A DNA stretch of 38,317 bases from Clostridium polyendosporum (lineage in GTDB: Bacteria; Bacillota; Clostridia; Clostridiales; Clostridiaceae): contig NZ_BOPZ01000032.1 of the NCBI RefSeq assembly GCF_018332455.1, positions 1 to 38,317 on the forward strand, given 5' to 3'. Position 1 is the first letter of the stretch. Every line of letters begins with the position of its first letter. The notes under the pieces were generated by a model. That model was not told the DNA's origin. It saw nothing but the letters and a program-made list of their open reading frames with translations, and did no database searches. Shown here in pieces: positions 24,794-32,082 of the stretch. The position numbers and the translations under genes were made by a program.

Positions 24794-24934
24794 ATGATAG
24801 AGTTAAAAGGTAAATATAACATTGCCAAGGTTTATACTGATAAACTAGAGCCTTAGGTCATTTCACAGATAATTGAATTATGTAATCAAGAATTCTGAAA
24901 GGATAGTAAGATTGCAATAATGCCTGACATTCAT
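24794..24934 (+). pseudogene. N-terminal remnant of an RtcB-family RNA ligase
   Basis: After a good ribosome site (gggaggggaag) the frame reads MIELKGKYNIAKVYTDKLEP, a TAG, VISQIIELCNQEF, a TGA, KDSKIAIMPDIH. This matches the N-terminus of RtcB-like proteins (MIEIKGKYNxAKVFTDxIEExAxSQIxxLCNQEFxxGSKIRIMPDxHAG). Two nonsense codons and loss of everything after the first His of the metal site mark it as dead. The following ~280 bases have no recognisable RtcB sequence. Confidence 0.8.
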
Positions 24935-25218
24935 ATATGATATATTTAGGATATGTGTAACAATAAGTATAGGATATTCCTTATTTATTACACACTTAAT
25001 AGAGAACAGAGAGATAGAGTTATTTAGAATAGTATAGATGTAAAGGTATTGGAGAGTGTAGGTAGGATAGAGGGCAGAGGTAACAAGAAAATATGTATGA
25101 TAGGATAGGTGTTAGTATTAATAGGGTAAACGAATATAGAAGTTTTCAGTAATGTATAATATATGACAAGGACGCATTAGACAAAGATAAAGCCATACAA
25201 TGCACTAATAATTAGGTG
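24935..25218. other. Decayed stretch between RtcB remnant and his leader
   Basis: Many stop codons in all plus-strand frames and no start with a ribosome site. Some lysine- and aspartate-rich snippets (for example VKVLESVGRIEGRGNKK) look formerly coding but cannot be assigned. Confidence 0.35.
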
Positions 25219-25247
25219 TTGACCAATAAATATAATAATGTTAAAAT
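25219..25247 (+). promoter_or_regulatory. Promoter of the hisS attenuator transcript
   Basis: TTGACC (25219-25224), exactly 17 bases, TAAAAT (25242-25247). A start near 25254 would give only ~19 bases before the leader peptide ATG at 25273, as usual for attenuator leaders. Confidence 0.75.
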
Positions 25248-25272
25248 ATAGCAAAGATTATGAGGTAAGTAT

Positions 25273-25332
25273 ATGTTTATAAATTATTGTTTAATCAAAA
25301 AACTTCATCACCATCACAGGAAGCACTTGTAA
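25273..25332 (+). CDS. Histidine leader peptide (19 aa) of hisS attenuator
   Basis: The frame encodes MFINYCLIKKLHHHHRKHL: His at 12-15 and 18, five of 19 residues, with codons cat cac cat cac and cac. GAGGT (25262-25266) lies 6 bases before the ATG, and a promoter lies just upstream. It overlaps the first arm of a set of competing hairpins that end in a terminator, and the downstream gene is histidyl-tRNA synthetase. All of this matches the logic of the enterobacterial his operon leader. The peptide itself is presumably functionless; ribosome pausing at the His run would sense charged tRNA-His. The gene is short, but chance occurrence of this combination is very unlikely. Confidence 0.85.
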   Translation: MFINYCLIKKLHHHHRKHL

Positions 25333-25456
25333 CCTTGAATGTAATTCACAGGTACAAGTGCTATTGGTGCTTGTACCTGTGGTGTTATCTATATAAGTAG
25401 AACTCTACAGGTATTTAATAGATACTGTGTAGAGTTCTTTTGTTTTTTGTAATTAA
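25322..25456 (+). promoter_or_regulatory. His attenuator: competing hairpins and terminator
   Basis: Segments seen: (1) AGCACTTGTA 25322-25331, inside the end of the leader frame; (2) CACAGGTACAAGTGCT 25347-25362; (3) CTTGTACCTGTG 25370-25381; (4) AGAACTCTACAGGTAT 25399-25414; (5) ATACTGTGTAGAGTTCT 25422-25438, then a T-rich run. Exact pairings: 1:2 over 10 bp, 2:3 over 12 bp, 4:5 over 11+5 bp (terminator), and 3:4 over 7 bp (TACCTGT with ACAGGTA), which would disrupt the terminator. Inferred logic: a ribosome that reaches the stop codon covers segment 1, 2:3 forms and 4:5 terminates. A ribosome stalled at the first His codons leaves 1:2 to form, freeing 3 to pair with 4 and allow read-through. 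No T-box sequence is present. Confidence 0.8.
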
Positions 25457-25485
25457 TAATTTTAAAAAATAAAGGAGAGATTTAT

Positions 25486-26775
25486 ATGTCAGTAGAGTTA
25501 AGAAATTTAAAAGGAACAAGGGACTTTATTAAAGGTGAGCAAAGAATTAGAAATGAGATTATTAGAAAACTTCAACAAATATTTGAAAACTATGGGTATC
25601 AGCCAATTGAAACACCAATAATCTGTAAGTATGATATATTGGCTTCAAAATATGCAGGTGGTGATGAAATACTGAAAGAAGTATATAAATTTAAAGACCA
25701 AGGACAGAGAGATATTGGATTAAGGTATGACCTAACAGTTCCGTTTGCCAGAGTAGTAGGAATGAACCCAAATATAAAAATGCCCTTTAAAAGATATGAA
25801 ATAGGAAAAGTTTTTCGTAATGGTCCTGTTAAAACTGGAAGGAGCAGAGAATTTATTCAATGTGATGTAGATATGGTAGGGGTAAAGTCAATGTTAGCAG
25901 AAACAGAACTAATGATAATGGCAAGTGATATATATAAAACGCTTGGTCTTGACGTTTATATATCTTTTAATAATAGAAAGCTTTTATCAGGAATAATAAA
26001 AACTATAGGAGTAAGGGAAGAACTTGAAGGAAGTGTGATATTAAGTTTGGATAAGCTTGAAAAAATCGGGAAAGATGGTGTCAGAAATGAACTTATTGAA
26101 AAAGGATTAATGGATGAAGATATAGAAAAATTATTTTCGCTTTTAACGATGAACGAGAGTGATTTACTTGAAAAATTACGAAGCAATCCACTTAACGAAC
26201 TCATAGAACAGGGAATAAAGGAGTTAGATGAACTGCTATACTATGTAGAATCATTGGGAATAAAAGATATTTGTAGATTTACACCTTGTCTTGCAAGGGG
26301 GCTTGAAATATATACTGGTACGGTTTTTGAGATATTTCTCTCTGACGGAAGCATTAGTTCAAGTTTAAGTGGTGGAGGAAGATATGATAAGATAATAGGA
26401 GCATTTTTAAACAATGGGAATGAGTATCCAGCAGTTGGAATAACTTTTGGTCTTGATGTAATATATTCAGCTTTAGAGGCTAAGGGCATAGAAATTGATA
26501 GTTCACCAGTACAAGTGTATATAATTCCGCTTGGAACAGAGATTGAATCACTCGGATTATTAACAAGGTTAAGAAGACAAGGAATTTCAGCGGATATTGA
26601 AATGGATAAAAGAAAGTTAAGAAAAAGTCTTGAATATGCAGGAAAACAAGAAATTCCTTTTGTAATAGTTATTGGTGAAGATGAAATAAAAAATGGAAAA
26701 GTTAGAATCAAAAATATGAAAGAAAGTACCGATGAAGAAATTGATATAGATAAGATTGAATTTTTCTTTAAGTGA
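25486..26775 (+). CDS. hisS: Histidyl-tRNA synthetase
   Basis: 429 residues, full class II HisRS length. Seen in order: the start LKGTRDF; motif 1 around GYQPIETPII; the RYDLTVPFARVV segment; motif 2 with KRYEIGKVFRNGPVKTGRSREFIQCDVD (~101-128); the His-binding ARGLEIYTGTVFE (~266-278); motif 3 GGGRYDKIIGAF...AVGITFGLDVIYSAL; and a C-terminal anticodon domain (VQVYIIPLG, ADIEMDKRKLRKSLEYAGK). The anticodon domain and catalytic motifs argue for a true synthetase, not the HisZ regulatory subunit. AAGGAGAG lies 8 bases before ATG 25486. It is expressed behind a His leader-peptide attenuator. It may be a second, starvation-inducible hisS; whether another copy exists cannot be seen. Confidence 0.93.
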   Translation: MSVELRNLKGTRDFIKGEQRIRNEIIRKLQQIFENYGYQPIETPIICKYDILASKYAGGDEILKEVYKFKDQGQRDIGLRYDLTVPFARVVGMNPNIKMPFKRYEIGKVFRNGPVKTGRSREFIQCDVDMVGVKSMLAETELMIMASDIYKTLGLDVYISFNNRKLLSGIIKTIGVREELEGSVILSLDKLEKIGKDGVRNELIEKGLMDEDIEKLFSLLTMNESDLLEKLRSNPLNELIEQGIKELDELLYYVESLGIKDICRFTPCLARGLEIYTGTVFEIFLSDGSISSSLSGGGRYDKIIGAFLNNGNEYPAVGITFGLDVIYSALEAKGIEIDSSPVQVYIIPLGTEIESLGLLTRLRRQGISADIEMDKRKLRKSLEYAGKQEIPFVIVIGEDEIKNGKVRIKNMKESTDEEIDIDKIEFFFK

Positions 26776-26814
26776 TTTATTATTGATTTGTAAAGAATAA
26801 ATAATTTTCCTGTT

Positions 26815-26858
26815 TTATCAACAAAGTTATAAACAACTATGCCCACAGGTTATCCACA
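26815..26858 (+). promoter_or_regulatory. Cluster of DnaA-box-like 9-mers
   Basis: TTATCAACA (26815-26823), TTATAAACA (26827-26835) and the perfect consensus TTATCCACA (26850-26858) lie in one orientation within 44 bases of an AT-rich gap after hisS. Such clusters bind DnaA at origins or titration/reactivation sites. No dnaA, dnaN or recF genes are here, so this is unlikely to be oriC. Confidence 0.5.
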
Positions 26859-26956
26859 ATGGAAATGAATTAATGCTACTGCTGTCAACATAATACCATA
26901 ACTTGCGAATTTACAAATTTAGTAAATACACAAAATCCATTAATATTTTCAATGTC

Positions 26957-27014
26957 AAAGGCGAAAAAAAGCTTATATTTATGATGAGGCATTATATATG
27001 CTTTTTTTCGCTTT
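26957..27014 (+). terminator. Long A/T-tract hairpin after hisS
   Basis: AAAG-GCGAAAAAAAGC (26957-26972) pairs with GCTTTTTTTCGCTTT (27000-27014), with a partly paired AT-rich interior. It could be the hisS terminator, although it is ~180 bases after the stop. Confidence 0.55.
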
Positions 27015-27206
27015 GTTATTATGATGTGTTATTAGTTTTACTGCCGATTTAAGAGATAGATTATTACAATAAGGAGTTCAGTTATAAATATCTTAAATAT
27101 TAATTTCCTTAGAATCTGTAACTAATATATTAAAATACAAAAACTTAAAACATAGGACAAACTAGAGTATAATTAATAAGAAAAATAAATAAAGGGAGAT
27201 GGATTT

Positions 27207-28175
27207 ATGCCTATATTAATACTACTAATAATAATCATAGTATTTTTAGCTACTAGTCTGAAAGCTGTAACAACTGGTTATGTTTTTATTGTTGAGAGGT
27301 TTGGTAAATATCATAGAACTCTTGAGCCAGGCTGGCATATAGTAATACCTGTAATCGACTATGTCAGAGCAAAGGTAAGCTTAAAACAACAAATCGTGGA
27401 AATTGAACCTCAATCTGTTATAACTAAAGATAATGTAAGTGTTTCTATTGATAATGTTGTCTTTTTTCAAGTAGTGAATGCAAGAGATGCAATCTATAAC
27501 ATAGAAAATTATAAATCAGGGGTAATTTATAGCGCAGCAATCAACATGAGAGACTGTGTTGGGGCTCTTCAATTAGATGAAATTTTATCTGAAAGAGCTA
27601 AATTAAATGCACAAATTCTAAGTAATATTGAAAGTATTACTAGAAAATATGGGGTAGAAATTTTATCTGTCGAGATAAAAAATATTATCCCTCCTGTTGA
27701 AATAACTGCAAGCATGGAGCAGGTTATGACAAGCGAAAGAAAGAAAAGGGCAGCAATTCTTCAGGCAGAAGGAGAAAAACAAGCTGCAATCTCTATAGCT
27801 GAAGGACAAAAACAAGCGAAGATACTTCAAGCTGAAGCTGAGAAGGAAGCAAATATTAGAAGAGCAGAAGGTTTAAAACAATCACAATTATTGGAGGCTC
27901 AAGGTAAAGCTATGGCCATAGAAGCTGTAGCAAAAGCAGAGGCTGAAGCTACGAGACTTGTAAATGAAGCCATAATTAAATCAGGTACAAATGAACAAGT
28001 AATAGCGCTTAAACAAGTTGAGGCTATGAAGGAAATGGCTAAGAATCCAGCTAATAAACTTATACTTCCTCAAGAATCTTTAGGAACGTTTGGAATGTTA
28101 AAAGCTTTTAAAGAAGTTTTTAATGATGAAAATTCAATAGATGACAATAGGATAAATGAGAAGGAAATAAAATAA
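27207..28175 (+). CDS. SPFH/stomatin-like (slipin/QmcA) membrane protein
   Basis: 322 residues: an N-terminal membrane anchor (1-20, PILILLIIIIVFLATSLKAV), then the SPFH/band-7 domain (VERFGKYHRTLEPGWHIVIPVID to ~IKNIIPPVEI). A long helical coiled-coil region is rich in A/E/Q repeats (KRAAILQAEGEKQAAISIAEGQ...), followed by a C-terminal helix. Family members form ring-shaped membrane microdomain scaffolds and modulate FtsH-type proteases. No NfeD partner is adjacent. AAAGGGAGA lies ~9 bases before ATG 27207; a terminator follows 23 bases after the stop. Confidence 0.93.
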   Translation: MPILILLIIIIVFLATSLKAVTTGYVFIVERFGKYHRTLEPGWHIVIPVIDYVRAKVSLKQQIVEIEPQSVITKDNVSVSIDNVVFFQVVNARDAIYNIENYKSGVIYSAAINMRDCVGALQLDEILSERAKLNAQILSNIESITRKYGVEILSVEIKNIIPPVEITASMEQVMTSERKKRAAILQAEGEKQAAISIAEGQKQAKILQAEAEKEANIRRAEGLKQSQLLEAQGKAMAIEAVAKAEAEATRLVNEAIIKSGTNEQVIALKQVEAMKEMAKNPANKLILPQESLGTFGMLKAFKEVFNDENSIDDNRINEKEIK

Positions 28176-28197
28176 CTACATTTATCTTTTAATTAAA

Positions 28198-28229
28198 ACA
28201 AGGAAGCCTGCTTTTAGGCTTCCTTGTGT
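28198..28229 (+). terminator. Terminator of the SPFH gene
   Basis: ACAAGGAAGCCT pairs with AGGCTTCCTTGT around a 6-base loop. The following bases are only weakly T-rich, so termination may be partial. Confidence 0.75.
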
Positions 28230-28289
28230 CGTTAGTATTTACAGGCTGTTTATGACTGTTAATTTAGAAGAAATTTAGAGGAGAAGAAA

Positions 28290-28955
28290 ATGAAAAGAAA
28301 CATTAAAGTAGTAGCTATAGTAATTTTAATTACTGTAACTTTGTTTTCATATCTGTTTATAAGTGGATATAGGGTAACAGCTCTTGGTGCTATTAAAGCA
28401 CAGTTTGATTTAGGACAAGATTTAAAAGTGTTTGAAGAAGTTGAAAGAGATTGGGCAACAGTATACTTGTTAGAGACACCAGATGGTATTAAAACAGCTT
28501 TAGCGTCAAAAGAAGGGGTTTTGTGGCGTTGTTCTTCCATTACCTATTTCTTTGATGAAATAATAAAAAATGATGATATTAAAACTGTAGGATAGCAAAG
28601 CTATGTGCAAGGTAATAAACAAATAACTGTTATATCAGTTCAAACCACAGATCCAAATGTTAAATTAATTGAGGCCGGTTCTGGTCCAGATAAGCAAAGA
28701 AAGCCTATAGACGTAAATGAAACTGTTATATTTTCATGGGACAAAGTAATTCCTTTTAATGAGATTAATGCAGTAGCCTATAATAAAAACAATGTAAAGG
28801 TATATGAATATAGATACCCTAAGAATACAACTATCATCCGCACGGAAGATTTAAGATGGTATGGTATGTTGCAGCAGATAACAGTGGTCCGTAGAAGCCA
28901 CAGTAGTATTTTATTAGGTATTAATATTGTAATAAATTTAATGGAGGTATTATGA
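28290..28955 (+). pseudogene. Membrane-anchored protein interrupted by one amber codon
   Basis: From ATG 28290 (GGAG upstream) the frame runs 101 codons to a TAG at 28593-28595 and then continues in the same frame without another stop to 28955. Read through, it is a ~221-residue protein with an N-terminal membrane segment (VVAIVILITVTLFSYLFIS), an extracytoplasmic part and the end IRTEDLRWYGMLQQITVV. The two halves look like one protein: KNDDIKTVG, stop, QSYVQGNKQITVISVQ. A TGG-to-TAG or CAG-to-TAG change is the simplest cause. TAG is an ordinary stop for several neighbours, so reassignment is unlikely. The family is not recognised. The second half could alternatively start at GTG 28605. It overlaps the next gene by 4 bases. 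Confidence 0.7.
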
Positions 28956-29365
28956 GTAAAAAATTTACAATTTATTTTATTCTTGTAATTATCGTAATAG
29001 GCTTGTTGCAGGGATGTAAAAAAGAAGGTATTTTAACTAATAGTTTTGGCGAGGTTAATAGATTACAGGTAAACTACAAAGATTTTAATAAGATTTATAC
29101 TATTGGCAAGGACACAGATTTAATTAAAGGAATTTATTATAGCATATTAAATACTAAAACCGTTGTACATAAAAATCCTAGTGAAATGGATTCACAAAAT
29201 AGCGATCCTGTTTGTATAATCACAATCTATTATAAAAATGGTAAGGAAGATATTATAAAGTCTACGGAAGGTGCAGAATTTATTTATAGAAATTTTGATA
29301 GTAAAGGCAGTTGGATAGGTGGAAAGAATACAGATTTAATAGGTTTAATTAAGACTACCAATTAG
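28952..29365 (+). CDS. Predicted lipoprotein, unknown function
   Basis: 137 residues with a lipoprotein signal: positive start MSKK, hydrophobic stretch to ~20 and lipobox LLQGC with Cys 22. The mature part contains an ITIYYKNGKEDIIKSTEGAEFIYRNF strand-rich segment and looks like a small beta-rich domain. GGAGGT precedes ATG 28952, and the gene overlaps the amber-interrupted gene by ATGA, so the two were one operon. I recognise no family. Likely anchored to the outer face of the membrane. Confidence 0.75.
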   Translation: MSKKFTIYFILVIIVIGLLQGCKKEGILTNSFGEVNRLQVNYKDFNKIYTIGKDTDLIKGIYYSILNTKTVVHKNPSEMDSQNSDPVCIITIYYKNGKEDIIKSTEGAEFIYRNFDSKGSWIGGKNTDLIGLIKTTN

Positions 29366-29429
29366 TAGGGTAGAATATTCAAATTTTAAGCAGTAATACT
29401 TATAAAAAGCGTAATATATAGGAGTTTTT

Positions 29430-29900
29430 ATGAAAAATAGAATTGGTAGTATCATTATAATTTTATTAAGTCTCTTTATAATAAGTTGTGGAAATAATTA
29501 TGTGGAACCACAAAAGAAGTTACCCAAAACAGATGATAAACTTCTTTATATTATGATATCTAAATATTCAACTGATGGAAATAAGACAATTGGAGTAAAT
29601 GATACCTTAGACTTTAAAGCTAAAGAAGAGCGTGTAATTGTTGAAGATATTCTTAAAGTATTTAAAAATAAAGAACATATAGGGAATGAAATAATGGAAA
29701 ATCCTCAATATAGAATTATATTTTTATATAATTTAGACCCTGAACAATCTAAAGTTCGTGAAGAATTTATGGAAAGTGATAGATTTGAAATTGTAGATAA
29801 AGAGGGGTTATTAATTGAAAATGAAGAAACAAAGGAAACCTTTAAAATACAAGGAGATAATTACAAGAAATTATCAAAATACTTAAAGTTGTTGGATTAG
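29430..29900 (+). CDS. Predicted lipoprotein, unknown function
   Basis: 156 residues with signal MKNRIGSIIIILLSLFIISC; Cys 20 is the lipobox residue (IISC). The mature part is charged, with a helical DILKVFKNKEHIGNEIM segment and a C-terminal FKIQGDNYKKLSKYLKLLD. A GGAG site lies ~6 bases before ATG 29430. It follows the first lipoprotein by 64 bases and both may belong to one transcription unit. The stop codon (TAG) is immediately followed by a repeat C hairpin. Confidence 0.75.
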   Translation: MKNRIGSIIIILLSLFIISCGNNYVEPQKKLPKTDDKLLYIMISKYSTDGNKTIGVNDTLDFKAKEERVIVEDILKVFKNKEHIGNEIMENPQYRIIFLYNLDPEQSKVREEFMESDRFEIVDKEGLLIENEETKETFKIQGDNYKKLSKYLKLLD

Positions 29901-29926
29901 AAAGAGGTGCCAGCCTCTTTACATTT
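29901..29926 (+). repeat. Repeat family C, copy 2 (hairpin)
   Basis: An exact copy of the 20-base hairpin found at 17229-17248, followed by acattt. It begins directly at the base after the stop codon of the preceding lipoprotein gene. Confidence 0.75.
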
Positions 29927-29932
29927 GAGAGG

Positions 29933-30007
29933 ATGACAGTTCATGATGATACTAGACTTGTCGTCAGACTGCTTGATGGATCTGAAATAGAGTGTGAAAT
30001 AGAATGA
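29933..30007 (+). other. 24-codon open frame (possible gene fragment)
   Basis: ATG 29933 opens MTVHDDTRLVVRLLDGSEIE, with four more residues to TGA 30005-30007. The sequence is protein-like but the GAGAGG before it is too close to act as a normal ribosome site. It ends 11 bases before a strong terminator. It may be the end of a lost gene or a very small protein. Confidence 0.3.
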
Positions 30008-30018
30008 GTTAGGTGACT

Positions 30019-30058
30019 AGCCGACTGGGGTGATTTTTCACCTTAGTCGGCTTTTTTT
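30019..30058 (+). terminator. Strong intrinsic terminator
   Basis: AGCCGACTGGGGTGA pairs with TCACCTTAGTCGGCT over 15 bp including two G.T pairs around a 3-4-base loop, followed by seven T's. It is the strongest terminator in the window outside the rRNA genes. Confidence 0.9.
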
Positions 30059-30400
30059 GATGAAGAGACTGATGTGATATTCAATAAAATTATAGTGGCC
30101 TCCAAGGATAATTTTGAAAAGGAAAATGTCTATAGATTTATTGTAAGTTTTGATGTGAATCTATTATCTGATTCAAGATTTTAATGTTCCAGTTCGAAGT
30201 AAGATAAGTACAGGTACAGAAAAAGATAATATTTATGATGTAATGAGTTTTCACTTGAATAGACTAAAAAAAGTCCTTATATCCCGTTTGTTTTTTATTT
30301 CATTTTAATTATTGGTTATGTGAAATATAGCTTACAAATTCAAAGTGAATATCATACATTATTAGTAATTTAGAAAGTATACGTAGAAGGAGAAGTTATA
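30059..30400. other. Gap with a decayed frame
   Basis: A plus-strand stretch from ~30058 to 30184 stays open without a start (DEETDVIFNKIIVASKDNFEKE...) and ends in a stop. Downstream pieces shift frame. It looks like the middle of a broken gene; family unknown. AAGGAGA at 30387-30393 belongs to the next gene. Confidence 0.35.
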
Positions 30401-30988
30401 TTGAGAAGATCGTTACTTGACTTACTTAGAGATGGAGGGTATGTACTATATACTAGGCACGGGGAAGCAACAGTTGGAGAAGATCAACCTAATTTAAATT
30501 TTCAGTACTGTTTTACCCAAAGAAATCTTTCTGAAGTTGGAAGAAGACAAGCGATTTACTATGGAGAAATTCTTCGTAGCTTGCAAATTCCTATTAGTTA
30601 TCCCATCCTAACTAGCCCTTTTTGTAGAACTATAGAAACGGCACAATTGGCTTTCAGAAGGGCAATTGTTCAAATCGATCCATTTTGGGTTGAAATTTAT
30701 AAGTTAAGTGGAAATTTATCTGCTTCAGAACAAAAAAGAATATTAGACTCTCTTCAGTCAGAGTTAGAAATCAAACCACCTCAGGGAAGTAATAAGGTTA
30801 TTATTGCTCACGGTTTTCCAAAAGGGATTGGTTTGGGTCAAATTCCAAACATGGGAACAGTTATTGTTAAGCCGCGGGGACAGGGAAAGGGTTATGAAAT
30901 CATCAATAAATTATCCTTAGTAGATTTAGTGGATTTGTTAAGGGAGTTTAAAGAGGGATACGATCGAAAAATGTTTACTTTACTATAA
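30401..30988 (+). CDS. Histidine phosphatase superfamily protein
   Basis: 195 residues with the catalytic RHG motif in YVLYTRHGEATVG (~14-26), a second conserved Arg in SPFCRTIETAQLAF (~72-85) and the late His in KVIIAHGFPKG (~132-142). This order matches the phosphoglycerate-mutase-like branch 1. NLSEVGRRQAIYYGEIL corresponds to the usual 'LTxxGxxQA' segment. Small stand-alone members dephosphorylate diverse substrates; the substrate here is unknown. The start is TTG 30401, 7 bases after AAGGAGA. Confidence 0.87.
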   Translation: MRRSLLDLLRDGGYVLYTRHGEATVGEDQPNLNFQYCFTQRNLSEVGRRQAIYYGEILRSLQIPISYPILTSPFCRTIETAQLAFRRAIVQIDPFWVEIYKLSGNLSASEQKRILDSLQSELEIKPPQGSNKVIIAHGFPKGIGLGQIPNMGTVIVKPRGQGKGYEIINKLSLVDLVDLLREFKEGYDRKMFTLL

Positions 30989-31239
30989 ATGCAAGGGTGA
31001 ACCGTACCGCATATTACACAGCTTATATTGAAAATCACCCAGATTACGAGTGTGCAGGGAATTATGATGATAAGGGGATTTCAAGAACTAACACTAATAA
31101 AAATGGTCAGTGCAGGCAATTCGCAACAATATTATAGATATGCAGAACTAGAATACTTTCATAAATCTAGGGCATTGCATTAAAAAGGATTTTTTAAGGC
31201 AGAGTCCACTTTAGATAGATATTATTGATAAAAAATAGC
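30989..31239. other. Gap with a short coding-like frame
   Basis: From ~30995 a plus-strand frame reads RVNRTAYYTAYIENHPDYEC and about 25 further residues to a TAG at ~31128, without a start codon. Possibly the tail of a lost gene. The family is not recognised. Confidence 0.3.
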
Positions 31240-31274
31240 GCCCATACGTTAGGGCAGAAATCTAACATATGGGC
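31240..31274 (-). terminator. Terminator downstream of the fetB remnant
   Basis: GCCCATA.GTTAG pairs with CTAAC.TATGGGC. On the minus strand it follows the FetB-like remnant by ~30 bases and is trailed by a T-rich stretch, so it is the old terminator of that gene. Confidence 0.75.
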
Positions 31275-31305
31275 ATTATACATATGATTTTGTATAAATC
31301 ATTAT

Positions 31306-31566
31306 CTAATCACCACTGATTAATTGATCGTAATCGTTAAAGAAAGTTTTATAATTCAATTGAACAAATAGTATAACCGTCAAGGCAACACTTTCAAGAA
31401 TACCAAGCATAATTGCAATTTGGTACTCAATAGCGGTTACTTGGTACTCAATAGCGGTTACAGGAGATGTGCCAGAAAGAATTTGTCCTGTCATCATCCC
31501 TGGTAAAAATACGATGCCCATTCCAACCATAGAGTTAATAGGATGAAATAAGGAAAATGACTGCCT
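31306..31566 (-). pseudogene. C-terminal remnant of a FetB/YbbM-type permease
   Basis: The frame contains INSMVGMGIVFLPGMMTGQI, then ILSGTSP, IAIMLGILESVALTVILFVQ and a short tail: the last third of the UPF0014/FetB family (metal export permeases paired with FetA). The N-terminal two thirds are absent and a stop codon (TAG) closes the frame at 31567. Within it a 21-base tandem duplication (31420-31461) repeats VTAIEYQ. No FetA ATPase is present. It is a truncated pseudogene. Confidence 0.8.
31420..31461. repeat. 21-bp perfect tandem duplication
   Basis: ttggtactcaatagcggtta plus c occurs twice head to tail (31420-31440 and 31441-31461). It adds seven residues in frame to the FetB remnant. 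Exact identity suggests a recent slippage event. Confidence 0.85.
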
Positions 31567-31788
31567 CTATAGAGTTGGAGTGCTTTTTAGTAGTATAATT
31601 TATATAGAAGTAATTAATCTAGCGGAATTAAATTTATATTAATAGAAAAAACTCTTCTCTATTAATTTTTTATCAGGTTATATCATAAATTAGTTGTAAG
31701 AAACTTTAGTTGTCGTATCTAATAACTAAGATATGAACTATTGTTTATACTTGTTATACATAGAAAAGCAAAAAATAAAGGGGATGAG

Positions 31789-32050
31789 ATGTTTAAAAAA
31801 GGATAGGGAATTTCACAAGGTTCTAGGGTATCAAGTATTGAATGTTGAGAATAAACTATTAACTTTAAGTATGGAAGAAGAATATGTACGTATTAACCAA
31901 TTAGTGGATAAATTAAATGTTCGTCCATCATCAACGACTAAGGTGGTTAAGAAATTAAATGAACTAGGGTTGGTAGACTATCAAAGGTATGGAATTATCC
32001 AACTTATGGGAGAGGGGAAGAGCATAGGGGATTTTCTTTTGAAAAGATAG
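31789..32050 (+). pseudogene. DtxR/MntR-type regulator with frameshift and deletions
   Basis: AAAGGGG (31777-31783) is correctly spaced for ATG 31789, but that frame stops after five codons (ATG TTT AAA AAA GGA TAG). Removing one A from the A6 run gives MFKKDREFHKVLGYQVLN, the normal start of this clostridial family. The rest continues ...LLTLSMEEEYVRINQLVDKL, NVRPSSTTKVVKKLNELGLVD and YQRYGIIQL, i.e. the winged helix. Helix 1 (about 13 residues, usually MEDYLEMIYRNSLEEG) is mostly deleted, and the protein ends at FLLKR without the dimerisation/metal domain. So it is damaged in three places. It sits 33 bases before zupT and was probably its metal-responsive regulator. Confidence 0.75.
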
Positions 32051-32082
32051 TTAATTAAATTATATATGAAGGAGGAGTATTT

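Noticed and set aside
25273-25486. T-box riboswitch upstream of hisS
   Set aside because: No T-box sequence (TGGNACCGCG-like) or stem I features are present; the leader is short and fits a coding leader peptide instead.
26241-26846. 201-codon minus-strand frame over hisS
   Set aside because: Antisense of conserved HisRS motifs; low-complexity Ser/Ile-rich translation.
26815-26858. Chromosomal origin of replication
   Set aside because: Too few boxes and no dnaA/dnaN/gidA-type neighbours.
28593-28595. TAG read as pyrrolysine or another amino acid
   Set aside because: TAG is the ordinary stop of the TetR, second ABC permease and both lipoprotein genes, other remnants carry TGA as well, and no pyl genes are visible.
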